DNA from: Pinus tabuliformis
Lineage: Eukaryota; Streptophyta; Pinopsida; Pinales; Pinaceae
Length of the DNA: 64,000 nt
Direction: 5' to 3'
Assembly: GCA_031772625.1 (NCBI GenBank)
Contig: CM062816.1
Location: 633,361,269 to 633,425,268, forward strand
Shown: positions 47,165-58,560 of the stretch, one piece after another
Position numbering within the stretch: position 1 is the stretch's first letter
Layout of the letters: the number at the start of each line of letters is the position of its first letter
Translations under genes and position numbers: made by a program
Notes under the pieces: model-generated
The model's input: the letters and a program-made list of their open reading frames with translations, nothing else
Database searches by the model: none
Told to the model about the DNA's origin: nothing

Positions 47165-48558
47165 TTTTTTTCTGTGCAAATACTAATTCTATTAACTGGA
47201 AAACAAAATATTTTTACATATGGACGAGGCAGAACATCCCTCGTCAGAAACAAGCTGCCCCATTACAGACAAGAGCTGGGGATACTAGTTACACTGTGCG
47301 AGAGAACAGACATTAAACATATAGATAGACGTTCGTAGCCATGAAGAAGGCCCGAGCCGAGACAATGATACAAAAATTTTCCAACCCAGTATATGAAAAG
47401 TCATCAGATTCTGCCTCGGAGCCAAAGGAAAAAGAAACTGTAGGAAGATTTCATAGAAACCTGACCATAAGCTTGAGACCGGAGCAGAAGCAAAAATAGA
47501 TAGTCCCCCAATGCATTACTTCTCCTCTGTTGGTTCATTGTCCTTCTTCTCAAGCTGAGCAGTATCACCTTCAAACTTTCACTTCTGCTTGGAGTACTGT
47601 CAGGGATGAAAATTACGTGCGTTGTTGCCTCCTGAGTCCTCTTCTCAGCTTCAGGCTCTGGGTCTTTGTGTAGAGGAGGAATTTTGAGAAAAACTTCATG
47701 ATCCTCTTTTCCTTTTTCCCCATTTTCCATGCTGTCATCGCCCAAGGAGTTCTCATTGCCTGAAGACGGGTCAAGGGCAATACAAGCTAAGGGGGGGACC
47801 AGATTTTCCTCTTTCGATATAATGAGGGTGATGTGGGTAGTAATCAAGGGTCTGTGCAGATTACTTTGGAACTTGAAGTGCATCGTTTGAAACGCGTTGT
47901 TTGGTTTAGGCTTCTTGCTAGAGTCAACCGAGGGACGAGCTTCATGGACACAGGAGGGTGAAGTTTCCATAGCCAGAGCAACAGAAGGGTGCAGACTGGT
48001 ATCACGACGCTCCCTAGAGTGATGTCGCTTTCCGGAACGCACCATGATGAGAGAGTGGAAGAAGAAATCAAAGGGGTTATGGGTAGAGAAATCAGCAGGA
48101 CCGAATTTGGAGAAGCAAGAGGGTTGCCCACCAGAGCTATCAACCGAGACAACAGAATGAAAGAGCGTATACCCAGCAACAGAAATATCCAACAAAGACA
48201 GTGAATGCAAATTCAGAACTGGGAAGAGATTACCCTTGGGACGGAATGGTTCAAACTTGCCGCAATGCGCTCGATCTACACCATCAACCGCAGCTCCCGC
48301 ATACCAAGTTCTGTCACCGTAATGCAATGCACCAGGCGTGGAGAATAAACCCTGAATCGACATGATTATAACGAGAGACATATTGCGCTGATCAATGCTG
48401 ACATTAATTGCCAAACCTTCACCCGAGGTTGTATTAATGCGCAGTAGCTGCTCGCATGAGGTATTATCCCAGGAGGCGACGCTGCTCTGCAGCTGGCAGT
48501 ACTGGGTAATAAATTCATGCATGGGAAGCTGTATACAGCATATTGCCACCCGGATCCG
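47165..48558 (-). mobile_element. Retroposed insertion (1.4 kb) with unknown ORF
   Basis: The unit is flanked by ATAATAATAATAAT on both sides (about 47146-47162 and 48558-48573) and has a T run at 47164-47171, i.e. a short poly(A) on the minus strand. It is base-balanced inside an A-rich arm. These features fit target-primed insertion of a 5'-truncated transcript: either a processed pseudogene or a truncated LINE. The AAT direct repeats are simple sequence, so TSD status is tentative. Confidence 0.6.
47404..48549 (-). CDS. 381-codon intronless ORF of unknown identity
   Basis: The longest non-retroelement-like ORF in the window. Open to the 5' edge of the inserted unit; the first listed codon is GTG, so it is probably 5'-truncated and not initiated there. 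The N-terminal part is hydrophobic and mixed (CCIQLPMHEFITQYCQLQ; INVSIDQRNMSLVIIMSIQG). The middle has a basic stretch GKRHHSRERR. The C-terminal third is acidic and charged (DDSMENGEKGKEDHE; DPEPEAEKRTQE) and ends SYSFFFLWLRGRI. No zinc finger, RT, EN or DUF4283 motif is visible, so I assign no function. Either a fragment of a host cDNA or part of an unrecognised LINE ORF1. About 240 bp of 3' UTR-like sequence separates its stop from the poly(A). Confidence 0.45.
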   Translation of the reverse strand: MAICCIQLPMHEFITQYCQLQSSVASWDNTSCEQLLRINTTSGEGLAINVSIDQRNMSLVIIMSIQGLFSTPGALHYGDRTWYAGAAVDGVDRAHCGKFEPFRPKGNLFPVLNLHSLSLLDISVAGYTLFHSVVSVDSSGGQPSCFSKFGPADFSTHNPFDFFFHSLIMVRSGKRHHSRERRDTSLHPSVALAMETSPSCVHEARPSVDSSKKPKPNNAFQTMHFKFQSNLHRPLITTHITLIISKEENLVPPLACIALDPSSGNENSLGDDSMENGEKGKEDHEVFLKIPPLHKDPEPEAEKRTQEATTHVIFIPDSTPSRSESLKVILLSLRRRTMNQQRRSNALGDYLFLLLLRSQAYGQVSMKSSYSFFFLWLRGRI

Positions 48559-48770
48559 GGATAATAATAATAATTAAAACCATTTAAATTTAAATTAAAA
48601 CATTAAAAAACACAAAACACCTTATATTAAAAAAAATCATAAAAACAAAACAATTTCAAATTTAAAAAATTAAAATAAAAAATCCATAATTTATAAAAAA
48701 AAATTAAAACAAATACATACTTAGAAAATAAAAAAACTAAAAATAATAAAATTCGAGGTTTGCTAGCTTT

Positions 48771-49100
48771 GGGCTTGGCAGGTCGATTCTTGGAATCGAC
48801 CTGCCAAGCCCATGGCCAACCGACCTAGTGGACCGGCCATCTGAGTGGCCTGGTCACCCTAGGCCTTGTTGGCCGATTCTCGGAATAGGCTAGCCAGACC
48901 CAGGGCAGGTCGGTCACTAGGCTCCCCAGTCGTGGGGTTGCCTGGAGCCTCAACGACCGACCAGCCCAGCAGTCGAGCCACCCTAGGCCTCCCTAGCCAA
49001 TTCTGGGAATCGGCCAAGAAGGTGCAGGGTGGCCCGACCACTGGGTTGGCCGACCGTGGGCTTGACAAGCCAATTCTAAGAATCGACCTACCAAGCTTAG
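48771..49100. repeat. GC-rich core with repeated GATTCTNGGAATC palindromes
   Basis: About 330 bp of high GC between AT-rich arms. It has an almost perfect 19-bp-arm hairpin at 48771-48811 (GGGCTTGGCAGGTCGATTC, TTG, and its complement). Variants of CGATTCTxGGAATCG follow at about 48882, 48998 and 49070, i.e. four degenerate units of about 75-115 bp. ORFs on both strands here are by-products of high GC. Confidence 0.8.
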
Positions 49101-49176
49101 GGTTGGTGCACCTCCGTTTTTTTATGTTTCATTTTCTATTTTTTATTTTTTAATGTTTTTTAGTTAATATTTTTTT

Positions 49177-49189
49177 AAGTATGTTTTTT
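49177..49189. other. Target-site duplication of SINE (left)
   Basis: AAGTATGTTTTT(T), repeated at 49345-49356. Confidence 0.8.
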
Positions 49190-49344
49190 ATTTTTATTTT
49201 TTTGTAAATTTGGTAGGACTACATCTTAATCATGTCCAACTTCTCATCCCAATTAGGGAGATAGCACAAGATTTGAACACAAGGCTTCCGGTTCGGTGAG
49301 ACTTCATTTCCATGACCACTGCGAATTGAGCTACCCAAGTGGAC
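49190..49344 (-). mobile_element. tRNA-derived SINE, 155 bp
   Basis: On the minus strand the unit starts GTCCACTTGGGTAGCTCA, with an A-box-like TAGCTCAATTCG, and about 50 bp later a B-box-like GTGTTCAAATC (compare GGTTCGAATCC). It ends in an A-rich tail (on the plus strand TTTTTATTTTTATTTTTTTG at the left side). A 12-bp perfect direct repeat AAGTATGTTTTT flanks it. This is the full signature of a short tRNA-type SINE mobilised by LINE machinery. It sits inside the right arm of the foldback. Confidence 0.8.
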
Positions 49345-49356
49345 AAGTATGTTTTT
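49345..49356. other. Target-site duplication of SINE (right)
   Basis: AAGTATGTTTTT, matching 49177-49188. Confidence 0.8.
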
Positions 49357-49806
49357 AGTTATAATCTCTTCAATTGTTTCTTACTAATTACATTTTTTTT
49401 TCAAATTTAAGTTTAAATTGTTTTTTATTTTTATTTTTTTAATTATAATTTTGTTTTGTTTTTTTTAATGTTTTTAATTTAATTTTAATATATTTTTTTT
49501 TGCTTTTAATATTTTGTTTTTGTTTTGGTTAATATTCTAGTTTTTGTTTTTTTAAATTCGGTTTGTTTCTAATTTTATTTTTATTTTAGTTTTTTTTTAT
49601 AGTCTTTTAAATTTTTGTATTTTTATTTATTTATGTTTTACAGTTTATTTTATTTTATTTTTATTTTTCTTATGTTTTTTAACCTTTTATAAGATATTTT
49701 TATTTTTTACTTTCTTTATGTTTTTTCCTTTTTCTTTTTTATATATATATTTTTATATTTGTTTTTTAAGTAATCAACATTTACAAAAGGATAAATAATA
49801 CAACTT

Positions 49807-50160
49807 GAAAATTTGTTAAGTAATGATCATTTAAAAACAATTTGTGTATAATTAGGACATAAAAAAAATTTGAAGTGTCAAAAATGTCTTTAAAAAATGT
49901 TGATGCTTTTCAAAACCAACATGAAAATCGTTAACATTCAAAAAAAAATCACACTTAATACATTAGAAAATTTAAAGTGTCAAACATAAGCCATTTAAAC
50001 AAAGGCTGATGTTGCATCAACATGTTTCAAAATCAGCATGAGAATCACTAATATTTAAAAACAAATATTTGTACTTTATAAATAAGAAAATTTGAAATGT
50101 CAAAAATATGGTATAAAGGAAAAGTGTATTCGGAATCAATAGTTTTCAAAATGAGATGAT
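49807..50160. repeat. Degenerate tandem repeat, 102-120 bp units
   Basis: AATTT(G/A)AA(G/A)TGTCAAA starts units at 49867, 49969 and 50089, each followed by CATCAACATG/CAACATGA and AAAATCA-type words. A partial unit may precede at 49807. Confidence 0.6.
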
Positions 50161-51174
50161 TTTTTTGCTACCTCAAAAAAAGGGGTAATTGTATGAGTTC
50201 CCTTTTCAAAGTTTACATTGTTATTGCCCATTAACATTTTTCTGTGCACTGTAAATTTCATGTCGCATATGTTTTTTCCTTGATACCATGCCTTATCACT
50301 GAAGGCACTCAAAGTGAAATGCAAACTATTTTGCATCTGTGTAAAATAATAGCTTTAATTGTCTTTCCGGTTTAGTTAGTTTCATTTCCCCTCCAACCCC
50401 TTGTCAACAACGGCTACCCTGCTACCCCTTGTTCACTTCGATGACCTATAATTAATTAGGATTTGTCACACGCCATATGTCATTCAATATTATTGTATTG
50501 TTTCATTCTATTTGATTAAATACATCGAGACTGTCTAAGCAATTTTAATAAGCCTTTCCAATAATGTAAACAAAACAAATATAATCAAATGCCGAAGTTT
50601 TCTCACAATTCCTAATATTAACACTTACGAGTCTAGATATAGAAATGCTAAACACGAAAATCCAATGGTATATTTTTATACTGACACAAATGGCTTTACC
50701 AATATTTTTCTTCAGAACTTCAGGAGGAAAAACATATATATAGTGAGTTTCCATTCTAACTTTTTGCATCAAAACTTTAAGTCATTTTAGGGAGTATTAT
50801 TTTGTCTCTATATTATATCATTACCCTTTCACAACAGAAAACCCTTCTGCTTCTCAAATCAATACTCTTGAAACCTATCACACTATGACTTTTTGAATCA
50901 CACTTATTATGATTTTATTACTATGCAAGATAAGAGTGGGTTTTCTCTAGTGTCTCCACAACCAATTTTCCTTGTCAATATCACTCCGAACTAGAAAAGT
51001 GCTCCAATTGTTCAATTTTGTCAATGAGGCTCGCCTGGTAGTGAGCACTGTAGTTGTTTCCTTCTTGGGAACCCCTGGACCTAAGATCTATTTGGGTCAA
51101 TAGCTCCCCCATCAATGTGTGTTTCTTGCCAAACTCATATTAAAAAAATGAAAGTCTACAATAGATGGTACTCC
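50161..51174. other. Intergenic DNA, no gene recognised
   Basis: Base composition is more balanced than to the left. Only short ORFs (up to 75 codons), none with a recognisable domain. Confidence 0.4.
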
Positions 51175-51902
51175 TGATAGAGGACTTTACCTATTTTATC
51201 TTACATACTCTGAAAAAACCTCACATCTCATGCAAAGGTGACTTTCTACTACAACCAATACATATTGATATAATCTTACAAAGTCAGTTAAAGGAGAAAA
51301 TTTCCATAGTGTGGCATTAAACCTTAAAACACCTATATTAGCCTTCATAATGAGTCTATGCCAATAATTAGGGAATTTGGGTGAATTAGGGACACTTTAA
51401 TTTTATTTATGAAGAAAGTATTTTGATGTTTAAACAAAGATTTTTGTATTGAATGTAGGATTTCTAGTTTTTTAATACTTCCTTCAAACACCTAATAAAT
51501 GATTGTGAAAAAATTAAATGGAGTTATAGAAAAATGACTAACATAGATTACTCCTCCACCACACCCACATATAAGTAGTAATATTTCACATTCCATAATG
51601 AATGCATCTACAGATAAAATTCGATCATGCTTATTTACAGTTACTCTTAAAGAAAAATTTATTGTATGAGATTTCATGGTTCCCAAATTGTGGTGTTGGT
51701 TTGTATTTGCTAATGGGAGAATCCTTTGAACTTCTCAAGGTGGTACTGTAGTGACTGTTGAAAATAGTAACTCATATATCACATAGTTTTATGAAAAGTA
51801 AATGTCACATACTCAAAGGAGGTCTTTCAAGGCTATGGTGTAATATGTGTGCAACCTATTAAACATGTTCCCATTCTATTTATAACAAATTCCAGATACC
51901 AT
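51175..51902. repeat. Direct repeat H, left copy (LTR-like, about 730 bp)
   Basis: It aligns with 55007-55757 in the same orientation over its whole length: both begin TGATAGA(G/T)GACTTTA and share CAAAGTCA, GGGTGAATTAGG, TTCCCAAATTGTGGTGTTGG and CACATACTCAAAGGAGG. No PBS or PPT beside it could be recognised, so LTR identity is inferred from arrangement only. The right edge is approximate. Confidence 0.7.
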
Positions 51903-52719
51903 ATGATTAAATAAATAGTTACCAAATATGCCACATGTTTATTTCGAATTCACTACACTATCACAATGTAATTATAAAGCATGGATGCTGATATGCATAA
52001 TTGTCATAATAAGGTCATGTATCCTGTCCAATAATCAAGGGTTATACATATTACATCATGTCTTATTCTTGGATTTTGCTCCATAACATCACAATAATAT
52101 TTACAAAATGACAGAAGGTTGGGTTTATTTACACTTGCTAGAAACTTATATTATTTACTTGTACAAGAGCTCAAACATGAGATACATCAATATATTATAA
52201 TAATGCAATTGAACCTACAACATACTTATCATTTCTAGTATTTTTTGTTGTCTTATAACAATTCACGTGGCCAACTATTGCCATGTATGTGTGGAAAACC
52301 AAACATATGTAGTCAAAACTTGTAGACAATACAGTCACAGGAGTAGTTGTTATGCTTGTACAATAATTGATGGAAGAATGTGATGTAAGCATGATAGCTT
52401 CTAGAGAAGATGAAATAGGTACAACTCTGAAATTTAAAATAGTGGTAGTTGGAAGGAAGAAACATTGTGTGTAAAGAAGAATAATATAAGTGAGAGGCCA
52501 TATTCTAAAAGACATAGCTTAGAATAATGTTATGGATCAGATGGCTGATGAACTCTAAATTCATGTTCAGGTGCCCTCATTCCATTGTGGAGAAAACATA
52601 AGAACAAATATGTAAGGAAAATTTAGCAAGCAGTTCTCATAGGTATATTCATACAAGCAACATTAGGGTACACAAACTCAGATATTGTCACCACTATTCA
52701 AGAGTTAGGAAGTCCTACC
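51903..52719. other. Segment between H repeats, no gene recognised
   Basis: Short ORFs only. No PBS-like motif next to the repeat edge. Confidence 0.4.
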
Positions 52720-53190
52720 ATGGATTGCATTACTGGTAGATTAAAAAAAATACATCATGAGAATTATTCAATTGATTCTAATGACTCTAGCAATAGACAC
52801 AAATTCATTTATTTTTATTTATTTTTCGTTGTGTGCAAACATAGGAACAGATACCCTGGTCCAGATCGTGTCAATTCCTATGAAATTTTCCATTCAAAAA
52901 AAAAGGAGGACATCATACACTGTAGCCCAAGTTCAATTGGAGTTATGAAAGGGTTAACCTCAAACATGAGAGGTTTTATGAATGGTGGTTTCATTGCATC
53001 TGAAGATCATAATGTGGAAGGTTCAAATGTTGGGTGTGTTAAACAAGTAAATATTCCTTTTGGATGTGAGAGAGGCTATTTTACTATCACCAAATATGTA
53101 AATGGAGCAATGGTACAATGCACCACTGGAAAACAAGAACTTCACTATGAATCACTGCAACTCAGCTTAAAAAAATCTCCATGGACATAA
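52720..53190 (+). CDS. 156-codon ORF of unknown identity between H repeats
   Basis: Starts at an ATG. Residues 28-44 (KFIYFYLFFVVCKHRNR) are strongly hydrophobic and aromatic, and could form one membrane segment. The rest is mixed, with GFMNGGFIASEDHN, PFGCERGYFTITKYV and a basic end. It matches no retroelement domain that I recognise. Length alone is weak evidence in this AT-rich DNA, so it may be a remnant of a longer coding region. Confidence 0.3.
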   Translation: MDCITGRLKKIHHENYSIDSNDSSNRHKFIYFYLFFVVCKHRNRYPGPDRVNSYEIFHSKKKEDIIHCSPSSIGVMKGLTSNMRGFMNGGFIASEDHNVEGSNVGCVKQVNIPFGCERGYFTITKYVNGAMVQCTTGKQELHYESLQLSLKKSPWT

Positions 53191-54619
<1,429 letters not shown>

Positions 54620-54965
54620 TTCCACTCTTGTCATATGAAAGCCAGGGAAGAATTTTCAGTTCATGAAAACTTGGTTTTGCTTGTATCAAGTTTGAATCTT
54701 CCTCAAGTTAGGAAGACAGGAAAATTATTGTTGATGCTATAAGATTGAGAATTATGGTGATCTATCAATATCATATGATATAAATGAATGTGGTGTCTAT
54801 TTGTACATTTAAAAGTGGAATTTGGTGCTTGATTCATAATTAACAATGGATTTTGGTTTGTTTCAAGTAGTGAGGATTTCCATCCTTTGTTAGTTTATTG
54901 TAAGAATGTTAGTATGGTTTCTATTGCTTTAAATAATGCTATGCAATTTCTTGAGCAAAGTATTT
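54620..54965 (+). other. Probable 3' UTR of the E2 transcript fragment
   Basis: Directly follows the E2 stop. The T-rich, GTTTTGCTTGTATCAAG-type sequence without ORFs looks like a plant 3' UTR. No poly(A) run is seen before the H repeat at 55007, so the captured piece may end inside the UTR. Confidence 0.45.
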
Positions 54966-55006
54966 TCTTAAGTGTGTTTTCCAGGTGCCATTAGATAAGA
55001 TTTTAT

Positions 55007-55757
55007 TGATAGATGACTTTAAGTGGTTTATCTTACATACTCTAATAGAACCTCACATAATATGCGAAGGGGAATTTCTATTGCAAGAAAGACGCAGTAA
55101 TATAAGCTTACAAAGTCAACCAAAAGGGAAAAATTTTGTAGTCTGGCACTAAACCTTAAACACCCATATTAGCCTTCACAATGAGTCTCAGTAAATGAGT
55201 AGGGCATTTGGGTGAATTAGGGGCACTTTATTTTATATATAAATAAATTATTTCAATGTTTAAACACAGATTTTTGTATTGAATCTAGTGTTTCTATGTT
55301 CTTAATACTTCCTTTGAACACTTAATAAACGATTGTGAAGAAATTAGATGCACTTATAAAATTTTGTTAGAAAATGATTATGATAGATTACTCATCCACC
55401 ACATCCATATATAGCTAATAACATTTCACATTCCTCCATGAAGACATCTGCAAACAAAATTTAATCATGCTTATTTACATTGCCTCTTAAAGAAAAACTT
55501 ATTGTATGAGATTTTATGGTTCCCAAATTGTGGTGTTGGTTTGTATTTTCTAATGGAAAAATATTTGAGCTTCTCTAGGTGATAGTCTAGTGACTGTTGA
55601 AAACACTAACTGATATATCTCATAGTATTATGGAAGTATATGTCACATACTCAAAGGAGGTTTTTCTAGGCTATGGTGTACTTTATGTGCACAATCTACT
55701 AATCATGTTCCTTTCTATTTGTGACAAAGTCTGGATCTATGTTACCAGAAATAGAAA
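55007..55757. repeat. Direct repeat H, right copy (LTR-like)
   Basis: Homologous to 51175-51902. Together the copies bracket 3.1 kb that contains the E2 fragment. The right edge, near GGATCTATGTTACCA, is approximate and no TSD could be confirmed. Confidence 0.7.
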
Positions 55758-56640
55758 TATTGTCAACTTTCCTATGAAAAACAGCTCCAAAAATGATAAG
55801 GGACGGGAAACCACATTTTGTATGAGCGTTTTCGTTTTTATTGACAGGAAACTGGTTTCTGGTGAAACGGATCATTTCCCACAATGTATTATGCAAAAAA
55901 GTTTATCCGTTTTCAATACAACATTTTGGATCCATTTCCCTTTTTCCTCCTTTATATATTTCTTTCGTCAACTGGTGTTAAATCCCATTTAAAAAACAAC
56001 AGTTTCTAAATTCATCCCATTTCAAAAATAACATTTTCTAAGTTGAGTTCTGCGAGTCAGCGATTGTGCCTACCGGTAAAGTGAGGTTTGAGCATGATTT
56101 AAGCTAAAAGGAGCGTAGGTTCACCATTGAAAAGACACCAGTCAAAAAAAGTTTAATCAAAGAGGAGCACATTCAACAAAGTCCATAGCATTCTGGATTT
56201 GTTTGAGAATTCCCAATTCCTGGGTATGTTTTCATATTGCCTCACTAAACCTACGCTAGAAATTGACTTCTTTACTCTTTCACTACAGTTCATTGACAGC
56301 AGGAATTGTTCTGGAGATCTGTTCAAGTTTTCTTTTCTATTGTAATTATGTCATTGTATATCATTATTGTTAGTTTCATTGCTTCATTGGATGGTTTTCT
56401 TGGCTAATAGCTTGGTTTAGGTTTTATTTTAAGAGAAGTCAAGGAGGAAATTGTATAGGCTGCAATAGCTTAATTCGTTTTAATGCATTTTATTCAACTG
56501 AATGCAGCAATAGTGTACTAGCTGGAGTCATTTTTCATTCCTGGTTCTATCAGAGCTTCCCATCATTTCAGTTTTATCGGTTGTTTATAAACTATGGATG
56601 CAATTAAAGGCTTATTTCACTGCTTCCCATGCTTTGTTGG
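55758..56640. other. Low-copy-looking DNA, no gene recognised
   Basis: Base-balanced and without repeat signatures. An AG/GTATGT and a CTACAG/TT pair at about 56222 and 56286 could be splice sites of a very short intron, but I find no coding sequence on either side. Confidence 0.35.
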
Positions 56641-57121
56641 TGACATCTGTTTTGCATTTTGACATCCATGCCGAGTGACTATTCCCCAAATACAAGAAGA
56701 TCATTAAAAAAATCCATACGCTCCAACACAGTCGGTGTTCAACGGTCAAAGATATATAAAGATCTTCTTCAATACCCAGTGGCGCATTTGATTTATCTGT
56801 ATTGATATACTTCGGCTTCTCTGGCAGAATGCACAGCTTGGTCGGGCATACATTCCCAGAATTTCATTTTTTCTTTTCTTTTTTATTATGAAAATCCAAT
56901 TGAGCACGCTTCCGTGTCAATGATCTCCTTGTTACCTTCAATATCTTCGACACGTGGTACACTCTCATACGAATTTACGTTAATCAAAGTTTTCTGTTGA
57001 CATTTTCGATGAATGGACCAACGAAACAACACTACGCTAGGTTAGCAATGAGTCCTCTACGACTTATGTCATATCCTATATAATGCTCCTCCTCCTCACA
57101 ACCTCATATCAACCCAGTGGA
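56641..57121 (+). promoter_or_regulatory. Promoter-like region: G-box and TATA box
   Basis: CACGTGG (G-box, 56951-56957, within GACACGTGGTAC) lies 120 bp upstream of TATATAAT (57077-57084). Between them are AACGAAACAACAC and ATGAGTCCTC. Downstream CTCCTCCTCCTCACAACC is the pyrimidine-rich type of sequence found near plant transcription starts. Copia element F begins at 57122, 38 bp after the TATA box, so any gene body would lie beyond the insertion, outside this window. Confidence 0.5.
57117..57121. other. Predicted left target duplication of copia F array
   Basis: The five bases before the LTR are GTGGA. The matching copy should follow the last LTR of the array, beyond the window, so this is a prediction. 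Confidence 0.4.
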
Positions 57122-57972
57122 TGTTGGTAATTTTTTATAATTCCAGAACAAAAACTAACAAAGAATAATGCTCTGTTTTTTTTAACACAAAAAAAAACCA
57201 AAAAAATGTTTTGGGAATACAGAGTTTCACACACACAAAAGACTTGTATTCATTAACAAGCTTAGCTATTACAAAAGATTCTAGGCCAAGCAGATTCATC
57301 ATAGCGCAAATCTTGGTTCATGATTTATTTTCTGCTGCCAACACTAGATGCAGAGCATTCCAATGTGCTTTTGGTGAAAAGGCAAAAAGGCAACGCATCA
57401 TGGCCTCCATAAAGATTTTGAGTTTTCAGAAACAAAACAAGACGAGAGTGTTGAAGTTTTGAAAATGAAATTAGGGCAAGTGTGACGGTGACTAAGAATC
57501 CCTCAAAATCATGCAAATACAATGTCAACAAATAGAGAAAGGAAAGGGTGTGGAGTAGACAACATCTAGTTGAAGTGGTTTCCTAACGATCCAATGTCGA
57601 ACCTAGGGAAAGAGAGATTACAACAAGATTGCCTCAGAGGCAGTTCTAAACTTCACTCTGTCTCTCCTGGAAAAATGTAGCATGGAGATGTCTGCGATGG
57701 TGTACAAGGACTAGAGATTTGAAAAACAAGGATTGCCTGCAGATCTCCTCAAGAGGTAATCTTAAATATTACTGACAGAAATCTGAGCCTGATATACGTT
57801 TTTATGATCATCAATTCGAGCTTTGATTAATGACTTGACGGGGGTATGACAATGGTGGATTCACCAATGCCCCACGGAGAATTACTACCATTCCGTAAAA
57901 GCGGTGCAGTCGCTATTTAATGGCGGATTCCGGCAAAGGACTGGTGTTGCAGTTGAAAGTAATATTTCAACA
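57122..57972 (-). mobile_element. 3' LTR of element F (851 bp)
   Basis: TGTTGGTAATTTTTTATAAT start, ATTTCAACA end. The PPT (minus-strand AAGGGGAG) abuts at 57973-57980. Confidence 0.95.
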
Positions 57973-57980
57973 CTCCCCTT
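57973..57980 (-). other. Polypurine tract of element F
   Basis: The minus strand reads AAAGGGGAG next to TGTTGAAATATTAC. The same tract follows the right LTR at 63217. Confidence 0.85.
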
Positions 57981-57999
57981 TAATTTCAACTATTGGGTT

Positions 58000-58560
58000 A
58001 TCAGTCATACCCAGACATTTCTTCAAAAACTCAAAACTTTTTTGCCCCAATGATTTGGTCAGAATATCCGCAACTTGCTCCTAAGTTCTGTAGTGTTCTA
58101 AAACAATTTCTCCGTTGTTTACCAATTCCCTGATGTAATGAAACTTTGTGTCAATGTGTTTCGTTCTCTTATGAAACATAGAATTGTCTGATAATGCAAT
58201 AGTTGAGCTATTGTCACAAAAAATCACAGTTCCTTTTGCTTGCTCTTGGCATAAACTCCTTAACATCCTTCTCATCCAAATTTCTTGACACGCTGCTACT
58301 GTAGCTGCCACATATTCTGCCTCTGCTGTAGACAATGCTACAATAGGTTGTTTTTTAGAAACCCATGAAATGGCTCCTGAACCCATGTGAAAAACATAAC
58401 CGGATGTGCTTTTATGATCATCTACACTTCCAGCCCAATCACTATCAGTGTATCCAATTAAATCTGAACATTCTGAAGCAGTATATAAAATGCCAAACCT
58501 TTTAGTACCTTTAACATACCTCAGAATCCTTTTTGCTGCCTACCAATGTGCTTCTTTTGG
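58000..58560 (-). pseudogene. Copia RNase H of element F, two stops
   Basis: Minus-strand 58081-58386 reads GAISWVSKKQPIVALSTAEA, EYVAATVAACQEIW, then IFCDNSSTIALSDN and HKRTKHIDTKFHYIRE. These are the copia RNase H blocks (SWxSKKQxxVALSTAEAEY...CDNxSAIxLxxNPVxHxRTKHIDxxxHFIRE). Upstream codons (58390-58530) read AAKRILRYVKGT and GYTDSDWAGSVDDHKSTSGY. Stops replace a Gln before AAKRIL (about 58539) and a Gln after HYRT (about 58080), followed by EQVADILTKSLG, the normal C-terminal end. Confidence 0.92.

Larger units (their letters stand above)
48565..49560. repeat. Large foldback (palindrome) centred near 48940
   Basis: Left-arm words reappear as reverse complements at equal distance from about 48940: GGCTTGGCAGGTCGATTCTT (48772) against GAATCGACCTACCAAGC (49079), ACATACTTA (48714) against TAAGTATGT (49176), and the AAATTAAAACATTAAAA area (48590) against the T-rich area at 49466-49483 once the SINE is removed. 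Arms are diverged. Outer arms are AT-rich; the core is GC-rich. Confidence 0.65.

Noticed and set aside
47844-48204. Second minus ORF and a plus ORF inside the 47404-48549 ORF
   Set aside because: Shorter, overlapping frames; the 381-codon frame explains the region better.
48859-49153. Overlapping ORFs on both strands (69 and 95 codons)
   Set aside because: By-product of the GC-rich palindromic core; internal repeats explain the apparent coding pattern.
56222-56286. Short intron with GTATGT...CAG ends
   Set aside because: No coding sequence on either side and 64 bp is very short for a plant intron; likely chance.
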